Shown here: piece after piece, positions 52,456 through 62,332 of the stretch | How the letters are laid out: every line of letters starts with the position of its first letter | Position numbering within the stretch: the first letter of the stretch is position 1 | From: Proteobacteria bacterium UBA2363 | Lineage (GTDB): Bacteria; Pseudomonadota; Gammaproteobacteria; Xanthomonadales; UBA2363 | Direction: 5' to 3' | Assembly (NCBI GenBank): GCA_002344355.1 | Contig: DDTN01000045.1 | Location: forward strand, 44,930 to 108,929 | Length of the DNA: 64,000 bases | Translations under genes and position numbers: made by a program | Notes under the pieces: generated by a model | Database searches by the model: none | What the model saw: only the letters and a program-made list of their open reading frames with translations | What the model was told of the DNA's origin: nothing

Positions 52456-52907
52456 CCGCGATCGCGCTGCGCATCCTCGATGCCCGGGTCGGCCGGGAAT
52501 TCCCGCTGCCGGCCTACGCGACGCCCGGCAGCGCCGGCATGGACCTGCGCGCCTGCCTGGATGCGCCCCTGGCGCTGCCGCCCGGCGGCAGCGCCCTGGT
52601 GGCGACCGGCCTGGCCATCCACATCGGCGATCCCGCGCTGTGCGCGGTGATCCTGCCGCGCTCGGGCCTGGGCCATCGCCACGGCATCGTGCTGGGCAAC
52701 CTCACCGGCCTGATCGACGCCGACTACCAGGGCCCGCTGATGGTGTCGCTGTGGAACCGCTCGGACGCGGCCTACACGGTCGAACCGGGCGAACGGATCG
52801 CCCAGCTGGTGGTCCTTCCGGTCCGCCAGGTGCGCTTCGACGTCGTCGACGCCTTCGCCGCGAGCGCCCGCGGCGAGGGCGGCTTCGGCCACACCGGGCG
52901 CGGATGA
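52452..52907 (+). CDS. dut: dUTP diphosphatase
   Basis: A 151-residue trimeric dUTPase that hydrolyses dUTP to dUMP. All five motifs are visible: PGSAGMDLRA (I), PRSGLG (II), GLIDADYQG (III), PGERIAQLV (IV) and RGEGGFGHTGRG (V). ATG at 52452 overlaps the coaBC stop (ATGA), the usual coaBC-dut coupling. Confidence 0.95.
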   Translation: MTAIALRILDARVGREFPLPAYATPGSAGMDLRACLDAPLALPPGGSALVATGLAIHIGDPALCAVILPRSGLGHRHGIVLGNLTGLIDADYQGPLMVSLWNRSDAAYTVEPGERIAQLVVLPVRQVRFDVVDAFAASARGEGGFGHTGRG

Positions 52908-52947
52908 GCGCCGCCGGCACCCCCATTGCCACTCCGCGAGGACCCGC

Positions 52948-54318
52948 ATGATCGATCCCAGCATCTTCCGCGCCTACGACATCCGCGGCGTCGTCGACCG
53001 CCAGCTGACCCGCGACACCGCCTACCTGGTCGGCCGGGCGCTCGGATCCCAGGTGGTCGAGCACGGACTGGACAAGGTCTGCGTCGGCCGCGACGGCCGC
53101 CTGTCCGGCCCGATGCTGGCGGCGGCGGTGGTCCACGGCCTGGTCGACTGCGGCCTGGAGGTGATCGACGTCGGCGCGGTGCCGACCCCGGTCCTCTACT
53201 TCGCCACCTTCGAGTACGGCACCGGCAGCGGCATCATGGTGACCGGCTCGCACAACCCGCCCGACTACAACGGCTTCAAGGTGATGGTCGGCGGCGACAC
53301 GCTGTCCGGCCCGGGCATCCAGGGCCTGCGCGAGCGCATCGAGGCAGGCGCCTTCGCCAGCGGCCGCGGCAGCGTGCACGTGGTCGATCCGCTGCCGGCC
53401 TACGTCGAACGCATCGCCGGCGACATCCGGCTGTCGCGGCCGCTGCACATCGTCGCCGATGCCGGAAACGGCATCGCCGGCATCGTCGCGCAGCGCCTGT
53501 ACGAGGCGATCGGGGCCCGGGTCGAGCCGCTGTTCTGCGAGGTCGATGGCCGCTTCCCCAACCACCATCCCGATCCGGGCGATCCGCACAACCTCGAGGA
53601 CCTGATCGCCGAGGTGGCGCGCACCGGCGCCGACCTGGGCCTGGCGTTCGATGGCGACGGCGACCGCCTGGGCGTGGTCACCGCCGACGGCGAGGTGATC
53701 TACCCGGACCGCCTGATGGTGCTGTTCGCACGCGACGTGCTGTCCCGGGTGCCGGGCGGCACCATCATCTACGACGTCAAGTGCACCGGCCACCTGGCCG
53801 GCGAGATCGCGGCGGCGGGCGGCCGGCCGCTGATGTGGAAGACCGGGCACTCGCTGATCAAGGCCAGGATGCGCGCCGAGCAGGCGCCGCTCGCCGGGGA
53901 GATGAGCGGCCACTTCTTCTTCAAGGAGCGCTGGTACGGCTTCGACGACGGCCTGTACGCCGGCGCCCGGCTGCTCGAGCTGCTGGCGAACCGGCCCGAG
54001 GCGCCGGGCGCGGTGCTGGCCGGCCTGCCCAAGGGCGTCAGCACGCCGGAGCTGAAGATCGCGATGGCCGAGGGCGAGCATCACGCCTTCATCGCCCGCT
54101 TCATCGGCACCGCCGCCTTCGAGGGCGCCACCGTCAGCGACATCGACGGCATCCGCGCCGACTGGCCGGACGGCTGGGGCCTGGTGCGCTGTTCCAACAC
54201 CACGCCCTGCCTGGTGCTGCGTTTCGACGCCGACAGCGAGGCCGCGCTGGCGCGGATCCAGGGCGAGTTCCGGCGCCAGCTGCTGGCGACCGATCCGGCG
54301 CTGTCGCTGCCGTTCTGA
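52948..54318 (+). CDS. algC: Phosphomannomutase/phosphoglucomutase
   Basis: A 456-residue alpha-D-phosphohexomutase supplying mannose-1-P and glucose-1-P for LPS and exopolysaccharide. The phosphoserine is Ser101 in TGSHNPPDYNGFK; metal ligands Asp235, Asp237 and Asp239 are in DGDGDR; GEMSGHFFFKERW is the sugar-binding loop. It lies 40 bp after dut; Pseudomonas AlgC has the same neighbours, and Xanthomonas calls its functional equivalent XanA. Confidence 0.92.
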   Translation: MIDPSIFRAYDIRGVVDRQLTRDTAYLVGRALGSQVVEHGLDKVCVGRDGRLSGPMLAAAVVHGLVDCGLEVIDVGAVPTPVLYFATFEYGTGSGIMVTGSHNPPDYNGFKVMVGGDTLSGPGIQGLRERIEAGAFASGRGSVHVVDPLPAYVERIAGDIRLSRPLHIVADAGNGIAGIVAQRLYEAIGARVEPLFCEVDGRFPNHHPDPGDPHNLEDLIAEVARTGADLGLAFDGDGDRLGVVTADGEVIYPDRLMVLFARDVLSRVPGGTIIYDVKCTGHLAGEIAAAGGRPLMWKTGHSLIKARMRAEQAPLAGEMSGHFFFKERWYGFDDGLYAGARLLELLANRPEAPGAVLAGLPKGVSTPELKIAMAEGEHHAFIARFIGTAAFEGATVSDIDGIRADWPDGWGLVRCSNTTPCLVLRFDADSEAALARIQGEFRRQLLATDPALSLPF

Positions 54319-54531
54319 GCCGTTCGCCGAGGCCCGGCGGCGAACCGGGTTGCCGGCGGCTGCGCGGCCAGCCGGCGACTCGGGCCGCTCGGCGGCAGGA
54401 CCGCCCCGCGGCAAGGGCTTGCCGGCCGGCGCTCGCGGGCTGTAGTGTGCGGAAAATCACATTTCCGGCAGGGCAGGAGCCGCCGCGGTGACAGCGGGCG
54501 GCGCCTGTCGTCCGGATCGACGGGGAACCCC

Positions 54532-56852
54532 ATGGGCGTCGGCAAGCCGTTCCTGCAGACCACGGTCCTGACCTGCGGCCTGGCCATGCTGCTGACCGGG
54601 CCGGTCCATGCCCAGGCCGAACCCACGCAACTGCTCCCCGGCCATGGCGAGGAAGGCGTCGAGGTCGACTTCAGCCGCGCGCTGGACGCCCTGCTCGGCC
54701 CGGACGGCCAGGCCGGTGGCGTCGACCTGGCGGGAAGTCCCGACGACCATCGCTGGGCCGGCCTGTTCGGGCTGGCCCAGGGCTGCAACGGTCCGGTGCA
54801 CGCGGTGGTGGCCGGTCCCGACGGCGACCTCTACTTCGGCGGTGCCTTTTCCGCCTGCGGCAACGTCCGCGCCGCCGCGGTGGTGCGCTTCGATCCCCGG
54901 CTCCACCGCTGGCACCCGCTCGGTGCGGGCGAGGGCCAGGGCGTCGATGGCGAGGTCCACGCGCTCGCCTTCGAGCAGGGGATGCTGTACGTCGGCGGCC
55001 GCTTCCGCCAGGCCAACGTCGGCTCGCCGGTGGCGGCGACCAACGTCGCGCGCTGGGACGGCAGCGCCTGGTCCGCGCTCGGCTGGGGCCAGGGTGAGGG
55101 CTTCAACGGTCCGGTGCTGGCGCTGGCCGGGTACCAGGGCCGGCTCTATGCCGGCGGCGACTTCACCCAGGCCAACGTCGGCGCCGGCATCCGTGCCAAC
55201 CGCATCGCCCGCTGGGACGGCATCGCCTGGCAGCCGGTCGGCAACCGATCCGGCAATGGCCTGGACGGCGCGGTCCACGCCCTGTTGCCGGGTCCGGACG
55301 GGCTGCTGGCCGGGGGCGCCTTCGGCCGCGCCAACCTCGGTGCCGAGGTCCGCGCATCGCGCGTGGCCGTGTGGCGCGACGACGAGTGGCTGGCGCTCGG
55401 CGACCCCGACCGCAACGGCGTCAACGGCACGGTGCGGGCGCTGGCCCGGGTCGGCGCCGAGGTCTATCTCGGCGGCAGCTTCAGCGCCCTGTTCGACGAC
55501 GAAGGTCCGGCCGCCTTCGGCCTGGCCCGGTGGAACGGCCGGACCCTCGCGGCGCTCGGCCATGGCCAGGGCAACGGCGTCAACAACGCCGTGCTGGCGC
55601 TGGCCGGGGCCGACGGCGTCCTCTACGTCGGCGGCCGTTTCACGCGCGCCAATGTCGGCGAGGACATCGAGGCATCGCACCTGGCGGCCTGCCGGCCAGT
55701 CGCGTCGCCCACTGGCGGGGCTTCTACGACGCCTTCGGAAGGATCGGCGGCGGCATGGGCAGCGCCGGCAACATCCACGCGCTGGTCATGTACCAGGGCA
55801 TGCTTCATGCCGGCGGCGACTTCCGCGTCATCGGCGGCGTCGCCGCCAACAACGTCGCGCGCTGGGACGGCAGCGCCTGGCAGCCGCTGGAATCAGCGGG
55901 CGGCAACGGTGTCGACGGCCCGGTCCACGCGCTGGTGGTGTGGGACGACAGGCTGTTCGTCGGCGGGCGCTTCGATCGGGCCGGCAGCCGGATCCGTGCC
56001 GACAACCTTGCCGCCTGGGATGGCCAGGCCTGGGGCACGGTCGGGCGGGGCGCGGGCCAGGGCCTGAACGACAGCGTCTACGCGCTGGTCGCCGGCGAAT
56101 CCGGGCTCTATGCCGGGGGTCTGTTCACGCTGGCCAATGTCGGCGAATCGCTGCCGGCCGGTCGCGTCGCCCACTGGGACGGTCAGAGCTGGCAGGCGCT
56201 GGGCTCCGATGAGGGCAACGGCATGGACACGGCGGTCTACGCCCTGGCGCTGGCCGGCGACAGCCTCTACGCCGGCGGCACCTTCCGGCAGGTCAACCAT
56301 GGCGGCGCGGTGGTCCGGGCCAACCGGGTCGCGCGCTGGCACGAGGGGCGCTGGTCCGCCCTCGGCAGCGGATCCGGCAACGGCATGGACAGCGCCGTCT
56401 ACGCCCTGGCCCTGCACGACGGCGAGCTTTACGCCGGCGGCATGTTCTGGCAGGCGAACGCCGGCGATCCGGTCACCGCCCGCTACATCGCACGCTGGGA
56501 CGGCAGCCGGTGGCAGTCGGTCGGTTCCGGGGTCGACAACCCGGTGCTGGCCCTGGCGGCCGGTTCCGGCGAGCTGTTCGCCGCCGGCTTCTTCGGGCGG
56601 GCGAACATGGCATCGGTCATCCGCGTCAACCATGTCGCGCGCTGGAACGGTCGCACCTGGAGTGGCCTGGGCAGTGGCACCGACCGGCCGGTGCGCGCGG
56701 TGCTGCCCGACCGGGGCGCGGTCTACGTGGCCGGCAGCTTCAGCCTGGCCGGGGGGCGGCCGTCGGAACGCATCGCCCGCTTCGACGCCGGGGAGCCGGC
56801 CCCGGCGGATCAGTCGTCGGCCTCGTCGTCCCCGGCGGTGAGCGCGCGGTAA
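54532..56852 (+). pseudogene. Exported repeat (propeller-like) protein split by a frameshift
   Basis: The first part (54532 to about 55690) begins with a signal peptide (MGVGKPFLQ ... PVHAQA) and carries about five repeats of 50-60 residues with the consensus LYAGG.F..ANVG..IRANRIARWDG..W..LG.G.GNG..G.V.AL. Between about 55670 and 55705 the repeat pattern jumps to another frame: ANVGEDIEASH in one frame, LPASRVAHWRGF in the other, and about five more repeats follow to a stop at 56852. The shift equals loss of one base (or gain of two). Reunited, the protein has about 770 residues and would form beta-propellers outside the cytoplasm. It may be a true frameshift mutation, phase variation or a sequencing error. 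Its 3' end overlaps the convergent DUF4124 gene by 43 bp. Confidence 0.75.
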
Positions 56853-57433
56853 CGGAGCAGCTCCGCTTCCTGCTGTTCGACGCTGTCGATGTAGCGCCGC
56901 TGCAGCCGGTCCAGTTCCTCGCGCTGCTCGTCGAGCATGCGGCGGGTCTCCTCGACGCGCTGCTGGACCGCCAGCGGCACCGGGGCGCCGGCGCTCACGG
57001 TCTGCGCATGCGCCTCCTGTTCGGCCAGCGTGGTCGCCAGCTTGTCGATGTTGGCGCGCGCCATGGCGACGCCGTTGCGCAGCAGCGCCAGCCGCTCCTC
57101 CTGGGCCCGCCGCAGCTCGGATTCGTTCTCGTAGCTGGAGGCCAGCGCCCAGTCCCGGCGCGAGCCGGCAAGGCGCTCGGCGTGGCCGGCATCGACCTCC
57201 GCCGGCCGGGCGTCCAGGTCGCCGACCCGGATGCCGGCTTCGTTCAGGATCTGGCGGTTGCGGGCGTCCGGGGCGGCCGGCAGGCGGTCGCTGTAGTGGA
57301 CGTTGCCCTCGGCGTCCTGCCAGCGGTAGACCTTGCCGCTCTGCTGGGCCAGCGCCGGCGCGACCGCGCCCGTCGCCACGACCACCAGGAGGACGCTCGG
57401 GAGAAGCAGGGAACGGGATTGCCAGCGTGCCAT
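56810..57433 (-). CDS. DUF4124 exported protein
   Basis: A 207-residue protein with a signal peptide (about 1-29, ending PALAQQ), a DUF4124 domain at about 30-65 (KVYRWQDAEGNVHYSDRLP), and a long charged helical region (about 95-195) likely to form a coiled coil. It is a paralogue of the next gene, 196 bp away. Function unknown; the domain is abundant in gammaproteobacterial envelopes. Confidence 0.83.
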   Translation of the reverse strand: MARWQSRSLLLPSVLLVVVATGAVAPALAQQSGKVYRWQDAEGNVHYSDRLPAAPDARNRQILNEAGIRVGDLDARPAEVDAGHAERLAGSRRDWALASSYENESELRRAQEERLALLRNGVAMARANIDKLATTLAEQEAHAQTVSAGAPVPLAVQQRVEETRRMLDEQREELDRLQRRYIDSVEQQEAELLRYRALTAGDDEADD

Positions 57434-57629
57434 CGGAGTCCTCGCCCGGTTTCACGGCGGGCCGTCCGTCCGGGCGCTCCTGCCCGGCGTCTCGCAACGG
57501 GTCCAGGGCGTCCTTGCCCTGGTTGCCCGACCGGCGACGGCTTGGAACGCCGCCGGCCCTCCCGACGCGGCTCCTGCCGCGCCCGCCCGGATCGCCTCCC
57601 ACGATCCGGACATGTCCTGTGCAGGGCGC

Positions 57630-58229
57630 TCAGCGGGCGCCGGCGAGCTCCCGGTAGCGGCGCAGCTCGGCGTCCTGCAGGTCGACGGCGTCCTGGTGGC
57701 GCCGCTCCAGGCGGGACAGGTCGTCGTTCTGCTCCGCCAGCATGGCCCGCGCCTGCTCCAGCGAGCGGGCGACCGCCGGCGGAACCGGCTGCCCGGCCTC
57801 GGCCAGGGCGGCGGCATGGCGCTCATGGTCGGCGACCGCCGCCTCCAGGCGGGCGACATTGCCGCGCGCGATGGCCAGGCTGCTGCGCAGCAGGCCCAGG
57901 CGTTCCTCGTGGGCGCGCTGCAGGTCGCCCTCGTGCTGGAAGGTGACCATCAGCGCCATGTCGCGCTGGGCACTCCTGAGCAGTTCCTGACGCTGCGCGG
58001 CAGCCTGGGCGGTCACCGGCGCCGGATCGAGGTCGCGCACCAGCACGCCGTTCTGGTTCAGCAGGACCCGGTTGCGGGCCTCCGGCGCGCTCGGCAGGCG
58101 GTCGCTGTAGTGCACGTTTCCTTGCTCGTCCTGCCATTTGTAGACGCGGCTCGCCTGGGCCGTCGACGGAACGGCCAGCAGGGCGGACAGGACCAGCAGC
58201 AGGGCGAGGGGGAGCTTGGCGGTATTCAT
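57630..58229 (-). CDS. DUF4124 exported protein (paralogue)
   Basis: A 199-residue protein with signal peptide (1-26, PSTAQA), the DUF4124 domain (VYKWQDEQGNVHYSDRLP), and a helical C-terminal region (RLEAAVADHERHAAALAEAG; RRHQDAVDLQDAELRRY) aligning along its whole length with the 56810 gene. It follows pyrE by 39 bp, a placement conserved in Xanthomonadales; the second copy looks like a local duplication. Confidence 0.85.
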   Translation of the reverse strand: MNTAKLPLALLLVLSALLAVPSTAQASRVYKWQDEQGNVHYSDRLPSAPEARNRVLLNQNGVLVRDLDPAPVTAQAAAQRQELLRSAQRDMALMVTFQHEGDLQRAHEERLGLLRSSLAIARGNVARLEAAVADHERHAAALAEAGQPVPPAVARSLEQARAMLAEQNDDLSRLERRHQDAVDLQDAELRRYRELAGAR

Positions 58230-58268
58230 GCGGACCTGTCTTGCAAAGTCCGTGCCAACCTGTTCCGT

Positions 58269-58925
58269 TTACAACTGTGTCGGAGTTCCCCACTGCGCCT
58301 GGTAGGCGGCCAGCGCCTGGCCGCGGTCGGCCCAGTCCGGGCGCTCGCGGGCCAGCGCCAGCAGGTCGCCGAGCCCGGCGACCGCGACCACGGGCAGTCC
58401 CAGGCTGCGGCGCACCTCGTCCGCCGCCGAAAGCTCGGTCTGGCCGCGCTCCTGGCGGTCCAGCGCGATGACCACGCCGCACGGCTGCGCGCCGGCGGCC
58501 CGGATCAGGGCGACCGACTCGCGGATCGCGGTGCCGGCGGTGATCACGTCGTCGACCACCAGCACCCGGCCACGCAGCGGCGCGCCGATCAGGGTGCCGC
58601 CTTCGCCGTGGTCCTTGGCCTCCTTGCGGTTGAACGCGACCGGCACGTCGCGACCGCCGTCGCGCCACAGCGCGATCGCCAGCGCGGTCGCCAGCGGCAG
58701 CCCCTTGTAGGCCGGTCCGAACAGCATGTCGAAGTCCAGCCCGGCATCGGCCAGCGCCTGCGCGTAGCAGCGGCCCAGGGTATCCAGTGCCGCGCCGCCG
58801 TCGAAGCGGCCGGCGTTGAAGAAGTAGGGGCTGCTGCGGCCGGACTTCAGGGTGAACTGGCCGAAGCGCAGCGCCTGGCAGGCGATCGCGGCGTCCAGGA
58901 ACCGGCGCTGGTAGTCCTTGAGCAT
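58269..58925 (-). CDS. pyrE: Orotate phosphoribosyltransferase
   Basis: A 218-residue PRTase converting orotate and PRPP to OMP in pyrimidine synthesis. The PRPP motif VLVVDDVITAGTA is at 121-133; FTLKSGRSSPYFFNAG (25-39), GPAYKGLPLA (70-79) and FNRKEAKDHGEGG (the catalytic flexible loop, 98-110) are all present. ATG at 58925, divergent from the exonuclease III gene. Confidence 0.95.
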   Translation of the reverse strand: MLKDYQRRFLDAAIACQALRFGQFTLKSGRSSPYFFNAGRFDGGAALDTLGRCYAQALADAGLDFDMLFGPAYKGLPLATALAIALWRDGGRDVPVAFNRKEAKDHGEGGTLIGAPLRGRVLVVDDVITAGTAIRESVALIRAAGAQPCGVVIALDRQERGQTELSAADEVRRSLGLPVVAVAGLGDLLALARERPDWADRGQALAAYQAQWGTPTQL

Positions 58926-59061
58926 GGCGGCTCCACGGAGGCGGCGACGCAGTATGCCGCAGCCCGGCCCGGACCCGGTCGCCGGCGGGTGCGCGCGCCG
59001 GGGAATGCGGTCATCATGCGGCACCTGCCACAGCCGGGCCGCAGCGCCCGCACCGGAGTCC

Positions 59062-59859
59062 ATGCGCATCGTCAGCTTCAACGCCAACGGCATCCGCTCA
59101 GCCGCCAGCAAGGGCTTCTGCGAGTGGTTCCGCGGACACGACGCCGATGTCCTGTGCCTGCAGGAGACCAAGGCGCAGGAAGACCAGCTCGCCGACGCCC
59201 TGTTCCGCCCCGACGGCCACCATTGCTTCTATCGCGACGCCTCGACCCGCAAGGGCTACAGCGGCGTGGCGATCTGGAGCCGGCGCGAGCCCGACGAGGT
59301 CCGTACCGCGCTCGGCTGGGCGCCGTTCGACGACGAGGGCCGCTACATCGAGGCCAGGTTCGGCAGGCTCAGCGTGGTCAGCCTCTACATGCCCTCGGGC
59401 TCCTCCGGCGAGCTGCGCCAGGACTTCAAGTTCCAGGTCATGGCCTGGCTGCGGCCGATCCTCGACGGCTGGCTGCGCAGCGGGCGCGACTACGTCCTGT
59501 GCGGCGACTGGAACATTGTCCGCGGCGAGCTGGACATCCGGAACTGGCGCAGCAACCAGAAGAACTCCGGCTGCCTTCCGGAGGAGCGCGCCTGGCTGAA
59601 CGCCCTGTGCGCCGACGATCCGGCCGACGCCGACCCGGTCGCCGGGCGCGGCTGGGTCGACAGCTACCGGGTGCTGCGGCCCGATGGCGAGGACTACACC
59701 TGGTGGAGCAACCGCGGCGCCGCGCGCGCCAACGACGTCGGCTGGCGCATCGACTACCAGCTGGTGACGCCTTCGCTGCGGGCGCGCCTGCGCGGCTGCT
59801 CGATCGCCCGGGAGCCGCGCTTCTCGGACCACGCGCCGTTCACGGTGGACTACCGGTGA
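59062..59859 (+). CDS. Exodeoxyribonuclease III (AP endonuclease)
   Basis: A 265-residue member of the ExoIII/APE1 family acting on apurinic sites and 3' ends. MRIVSFNANGIRSA, the catalytic Glu35 in LCLQETKAQ, GDWNIVRGELDIRN and the terminal SDHAPFTVDY are intact. It is divergent from pyrE, as in Xanthomonas and Pseudomonas (where it is often named exoA or xthA). The start at 59062 is set by homology. Confidence 0.93.
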   Translation: MRIVSFNANGIRSAASKGFCEWFRGHDADVLCLQETKAQEDQLADALFRPDGHHCFYRDASTRKGYSGVAIWSRREPDEVRTALGWAPFDDEGRYIEARFGRLSVVSLYMPSGSSGELRQDFKFQVMAWLRPILDGWLRSGRDYVLCGDWNIVRGELDIRNWRSNQKNSGCLPEERAWLNALCADDPADADPVAGRGWVDSYRVLRPDGEDYTWWSNRGAARANDVGWRIDYQLVTPSLRARLRGCSIAREPRFSDHAPFTVDYR

Positions 59860-61187
59860 GCCGGCTCCTGGCCTGGCGCGAGCGGCTGCCCGACGGCTTG
59901 CGTCCCTACGCGGAGAAGGAGCCGCTGGCGGCGCTCCTGCTCGGGATCTCCTCGGGGTTCCCGTACGCGATGATCGGCGCCACGCTGACCACGCGGCTGG
60001 CCCAGGACGGCATCGACAAGCGCAGCATCACGGCCTTTTCGCTGGCCTTCCTGGTCTACAACCTGAAGTTCCTGTGGGCGCCCCTGGTCGACAGCGTCCG
60101 GTTGCCGCTGCTCGGGCGGCTGGGCCAGCGCGTCTCCTGGCTGCTGTTCGCCGGCGCCCTGGTGATGGCGGCGGTGGCCTGGCTGGCGGTGCTCGATCCC
60201 AGGAGCGACCTGGGCCTGTTCGCGCTGGCGGCGGTGGCGGTGGGTGCCGCCGGGGCGACCTACGACATCGTCATCGACGCCTACCGGATCGAGACGCTGA
60301 AGCCGCGCCAGCTCGGCATCGGTTCGGGCATGTCGCAGTACGGCTGGCGGATCGGGTCCGTCGCGGCCGGATCGCTGGCCCTGTACGTGGCCGCCCGTGG
60401 CGGCTGGAGCACCGCCTACCTGATGTGCGCCGCCTTCGCGCTGCCGGCGATGCTGACCGGGTTGCTGCTGGGCGAGCCGGCGCGCCACCGTCCGCCACCG
60501 CCCCGCACCGGGCTCGCCCAGGCCTGGCAGGCGGTCGCCGGGCCGCTGCTGGAATTCTTCCGCCGGCGCGGCGCCTTCCTGGTGCTGCTGTTCGTGCTGC
60601 TGCACAAGATCGGCGACACCCTGGCCAACCTGACCCTGCGCCTGCTTCTCAACGACCTGGGGTTCAGCAACGACGAGATCGCCACCTACGACGTCGGCTT
60701 CGGCTTCGTGGCGATGCTCGCCGGCATCTTCCTCGGCGGCGTGCTGTACGCCTCGATCGGCATGAAGCGGTCCGTGCTCATCGCCCTGGTCCTGATGGCG
60801 GTGTCCAACCTCAGCTTCGCCTGGCTGGCGGCGGTGGGCCATTCGAACGCCCTGCTGGCGTTCACGATCGGCTTCGAGAACCTGGCCAGCGGCATCGGCG
60901 GCGTGGTCGTGGTCGCCTACCTGTCGGCGCTGTGCAACCTGGCCTTCACCGCCACCCAGTTCGCCCTGCTCACCGCAGCCGCCAGCGTGGTCGGCCGCCT
61001 GCTGACCGGGACCACCGCCGGCGCGCTCATCGAGGCCATGGGCTACGTGCAGTTCTACCTGCTCACGACGGTGGTGGCCCTGCCGGGCGTGCTGCTCTAC
61101 CTGTTCATGCTACGTGCCGGCCTGATCGAGGAATCGCTGGGGAACGCCGGCCGCGTCGGCGCTTCCGGCGACGGCGGACCCGGCTGA
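59856..61187 (+). CDS. ampG: AmpG-like muropeptide permease (MFS)
   Basis: A 443-residue transporter with about 12-13 helices, LLGISSGFPYAMIGATLTTRL near the N-terminus, and the AmpG segments FLWAPLVDSV, YDIVIDAYRIE and YGWRIGSVAAG. AmpG imports GlcNAc-anhydroMurNAc peptides released from the cell wall. GTG start at 59856 overlaps the exonuclease stop. It faces anmK, which acts on the imported product, with only 7 bp between the two stop codons. Confidence 0.88.
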   Translation: MSRLLAWRERLPDGLRPYAEKEPLAALLLGISSGFPYAMIGATLTTRLAQDGIDKRSITAFSLAFLVYNLKFLWAPLVDSVRLPLLGRLGQRVSWLLFAGALVMAAVAWLAVLDPRSDLGLFALAAVAVGAAGATYDIVIDAYRIETLKPRQLGIGSGMSQYGWRIGSVAAGSLALYVAARGGWSTAYLMCAAFALPAMLTGLLLGEPARHRPPPPRTGLAQAWQAVAGPLLEFFRRRGAFLVLLFVLLHKIGDTLANLTLRLLLNDLGFSNDEIATYDVGFGFVAMLAGIFLGGVLYASIGMKRSVLIALVLMAVSNLSFAWLAAVGHSNALLAFTIGFENLASGIGGVVVVAYLSALCNLAFTATQFALLTAAASVVGRLLTGTTAGALIEAMGYVQFYLLTTVVALPGVLLYLFMLRAGLIEESLGNAGRVGASGDGGPG

Positions 61188-61194
61188 GCCGGGC

Positions 61195-62313
61195 TCAGGC
61201 CGGGTAGATGCCGCCGAGCACGCGCGGTCCCTGCGCCCCGGTGACCGAGGGCAGGTTGCCCGGCAGGCCGTCCAGGGTGCGGCACGCCAGCCAGGCGAAG
61301 CCCATCGCCTCGACGTAGTCCGGGTCGATGCCGAACGCGTCGCTGGCCGACAGCCGTGCCGGCGCAAGCGCCTTCGCCAGCGCCGCCATGAGCACCGGGT
61401 TGTGGACGCCGCCGCCGCAGGCGACCACGGTACCCGTGGCCGGCGCCTGTCGCCGCAGCGCCTGGGCCACGGTCGTCGCGGTCAGTTCGACCAGGGTCGC
61501 CTGCACCGAGGCCGGGTCCGGGTCGGCCGCAAGCCGGGCCTCCAGCCAGGCCGGATTGAACACTTCGCGGCCGGTGCTCTTGGGCGCCGGCAGTGCGAAC
61601 CAGGGGTCGGCGAGCAGCCGCGCCAGCAGGCCGGCATCGACCTGGCCGCGGGCCGCCAGCGCGCCGCCCCGGTCGTAGGGCTGCCCGGTGTGGCGTCGCG
61701 CCCAGTCGTCCAGCAGGCAGCTCGCCGGGCCGGTGTCGAAGCCGAGCACCGGCCCGTCGCCGGCCGGCAGCAGGGTCAGGTTGGCGATGCCCCCCAGGTT
61801 GAGCACCGCCATGTCGTCGCCGGCGGGCCCCAGCACGGCGGCATGGAAGGCGCTCATCAGCGGTGCGCCCTGGCCGCCGGCGGCCAGGTCCCGGCGCCGG
61901 AAGTCGGCGACCACGGTGCAGCCGGTGCGCTCGGCGATCCGGCTTGGATCGCCCAGTTGCAGGGTGAACGGCGGTCGCGCGCCGGGCCGGTGCCAGACGG
62001 TCTGGCCGTGCGAGCCGATCGCCGCGACCTGGCGGGCATCGATGCCGGCCCTGGCCATCACCGCGAGCGCCGCCTCGGCGAAGCAGTCGGCGACGCTGGC
62101 GTCGAGGGTTCCGAGCTCGTCGAGGCGGACGACGCCATCGCCGGTGGCCAGCGCCAGCAGGCGCTGGCGCACGGCCTCGGGCCACGGGTGGGCGAGCGCG
62201 GCCCGCAGGCTGGGCGTCGGCGCGCCGAAATCGACCAGCACCGCGTCGATGGCATCGGCGCTGGTGCCGGAGATCAGGCCGATGCAGGACCGGGCGGCGG
62301 CGCCAGCGGCCAT
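61195..62313 (-). CDS. anmK: Anhydro-N-acetylmuramic acid kinase
   Basis: A 372-residue kinase of the ASKHA fold that opens and phosphorylates anhydroMurNAc during peptidoglycan recycling. GLISGTSADAIDAVLVDF (12-29) is the N-terminal phosphate loop, LNLGGIANLTLL and GFDTGPASCLLDDWAR are family signatures, and VVACGGGVHNPVLM is the adenosine motif. It starts 19 bp after the M23 peptidase stop. Confidence 0.94.
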   Translation of the reverse strand: MAAGAAARSCIGLISGTSADAIDAVLVDFGAPTPSLRAALAHPWPEAVRQRLLALATGDGVVRLDELGTLDASVADCFAEAALAVMARAGIDARQVAAIGSHGQTVWHRPGARPPFTLQLGDPSRIAERTGCTVVADFRRRDLAAGGQGAPLMSAFHAAVLGPAGDDMAVLNLGGIANLTLLPAGDGPVLGFDTGPASCLLDDWARRHTGQPYDRGGALAARGQVDAGLLARLLADPWFALPAPKSTGREVFNPAWLEARLAADPDPASVQATLVELTATTVAQALRRQAPATGTVVACGGGVHNPVLMAALAKALAPARLSASDAFGIDPDYVEAMGFAWLACRTLDGLPGNLPSVTGAQGPRVLGGIYPA

Positions 62314-62332
62314 CCGCCCGCGATTCCGGGCG

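Noticed and set aside
61185..61197. Palindrome formed by the ampG and anmK stop codons as a terminator
   Set aside because: Six-base arms around one base with no T tract; likely an incidental result of two TGA stops facing each other.
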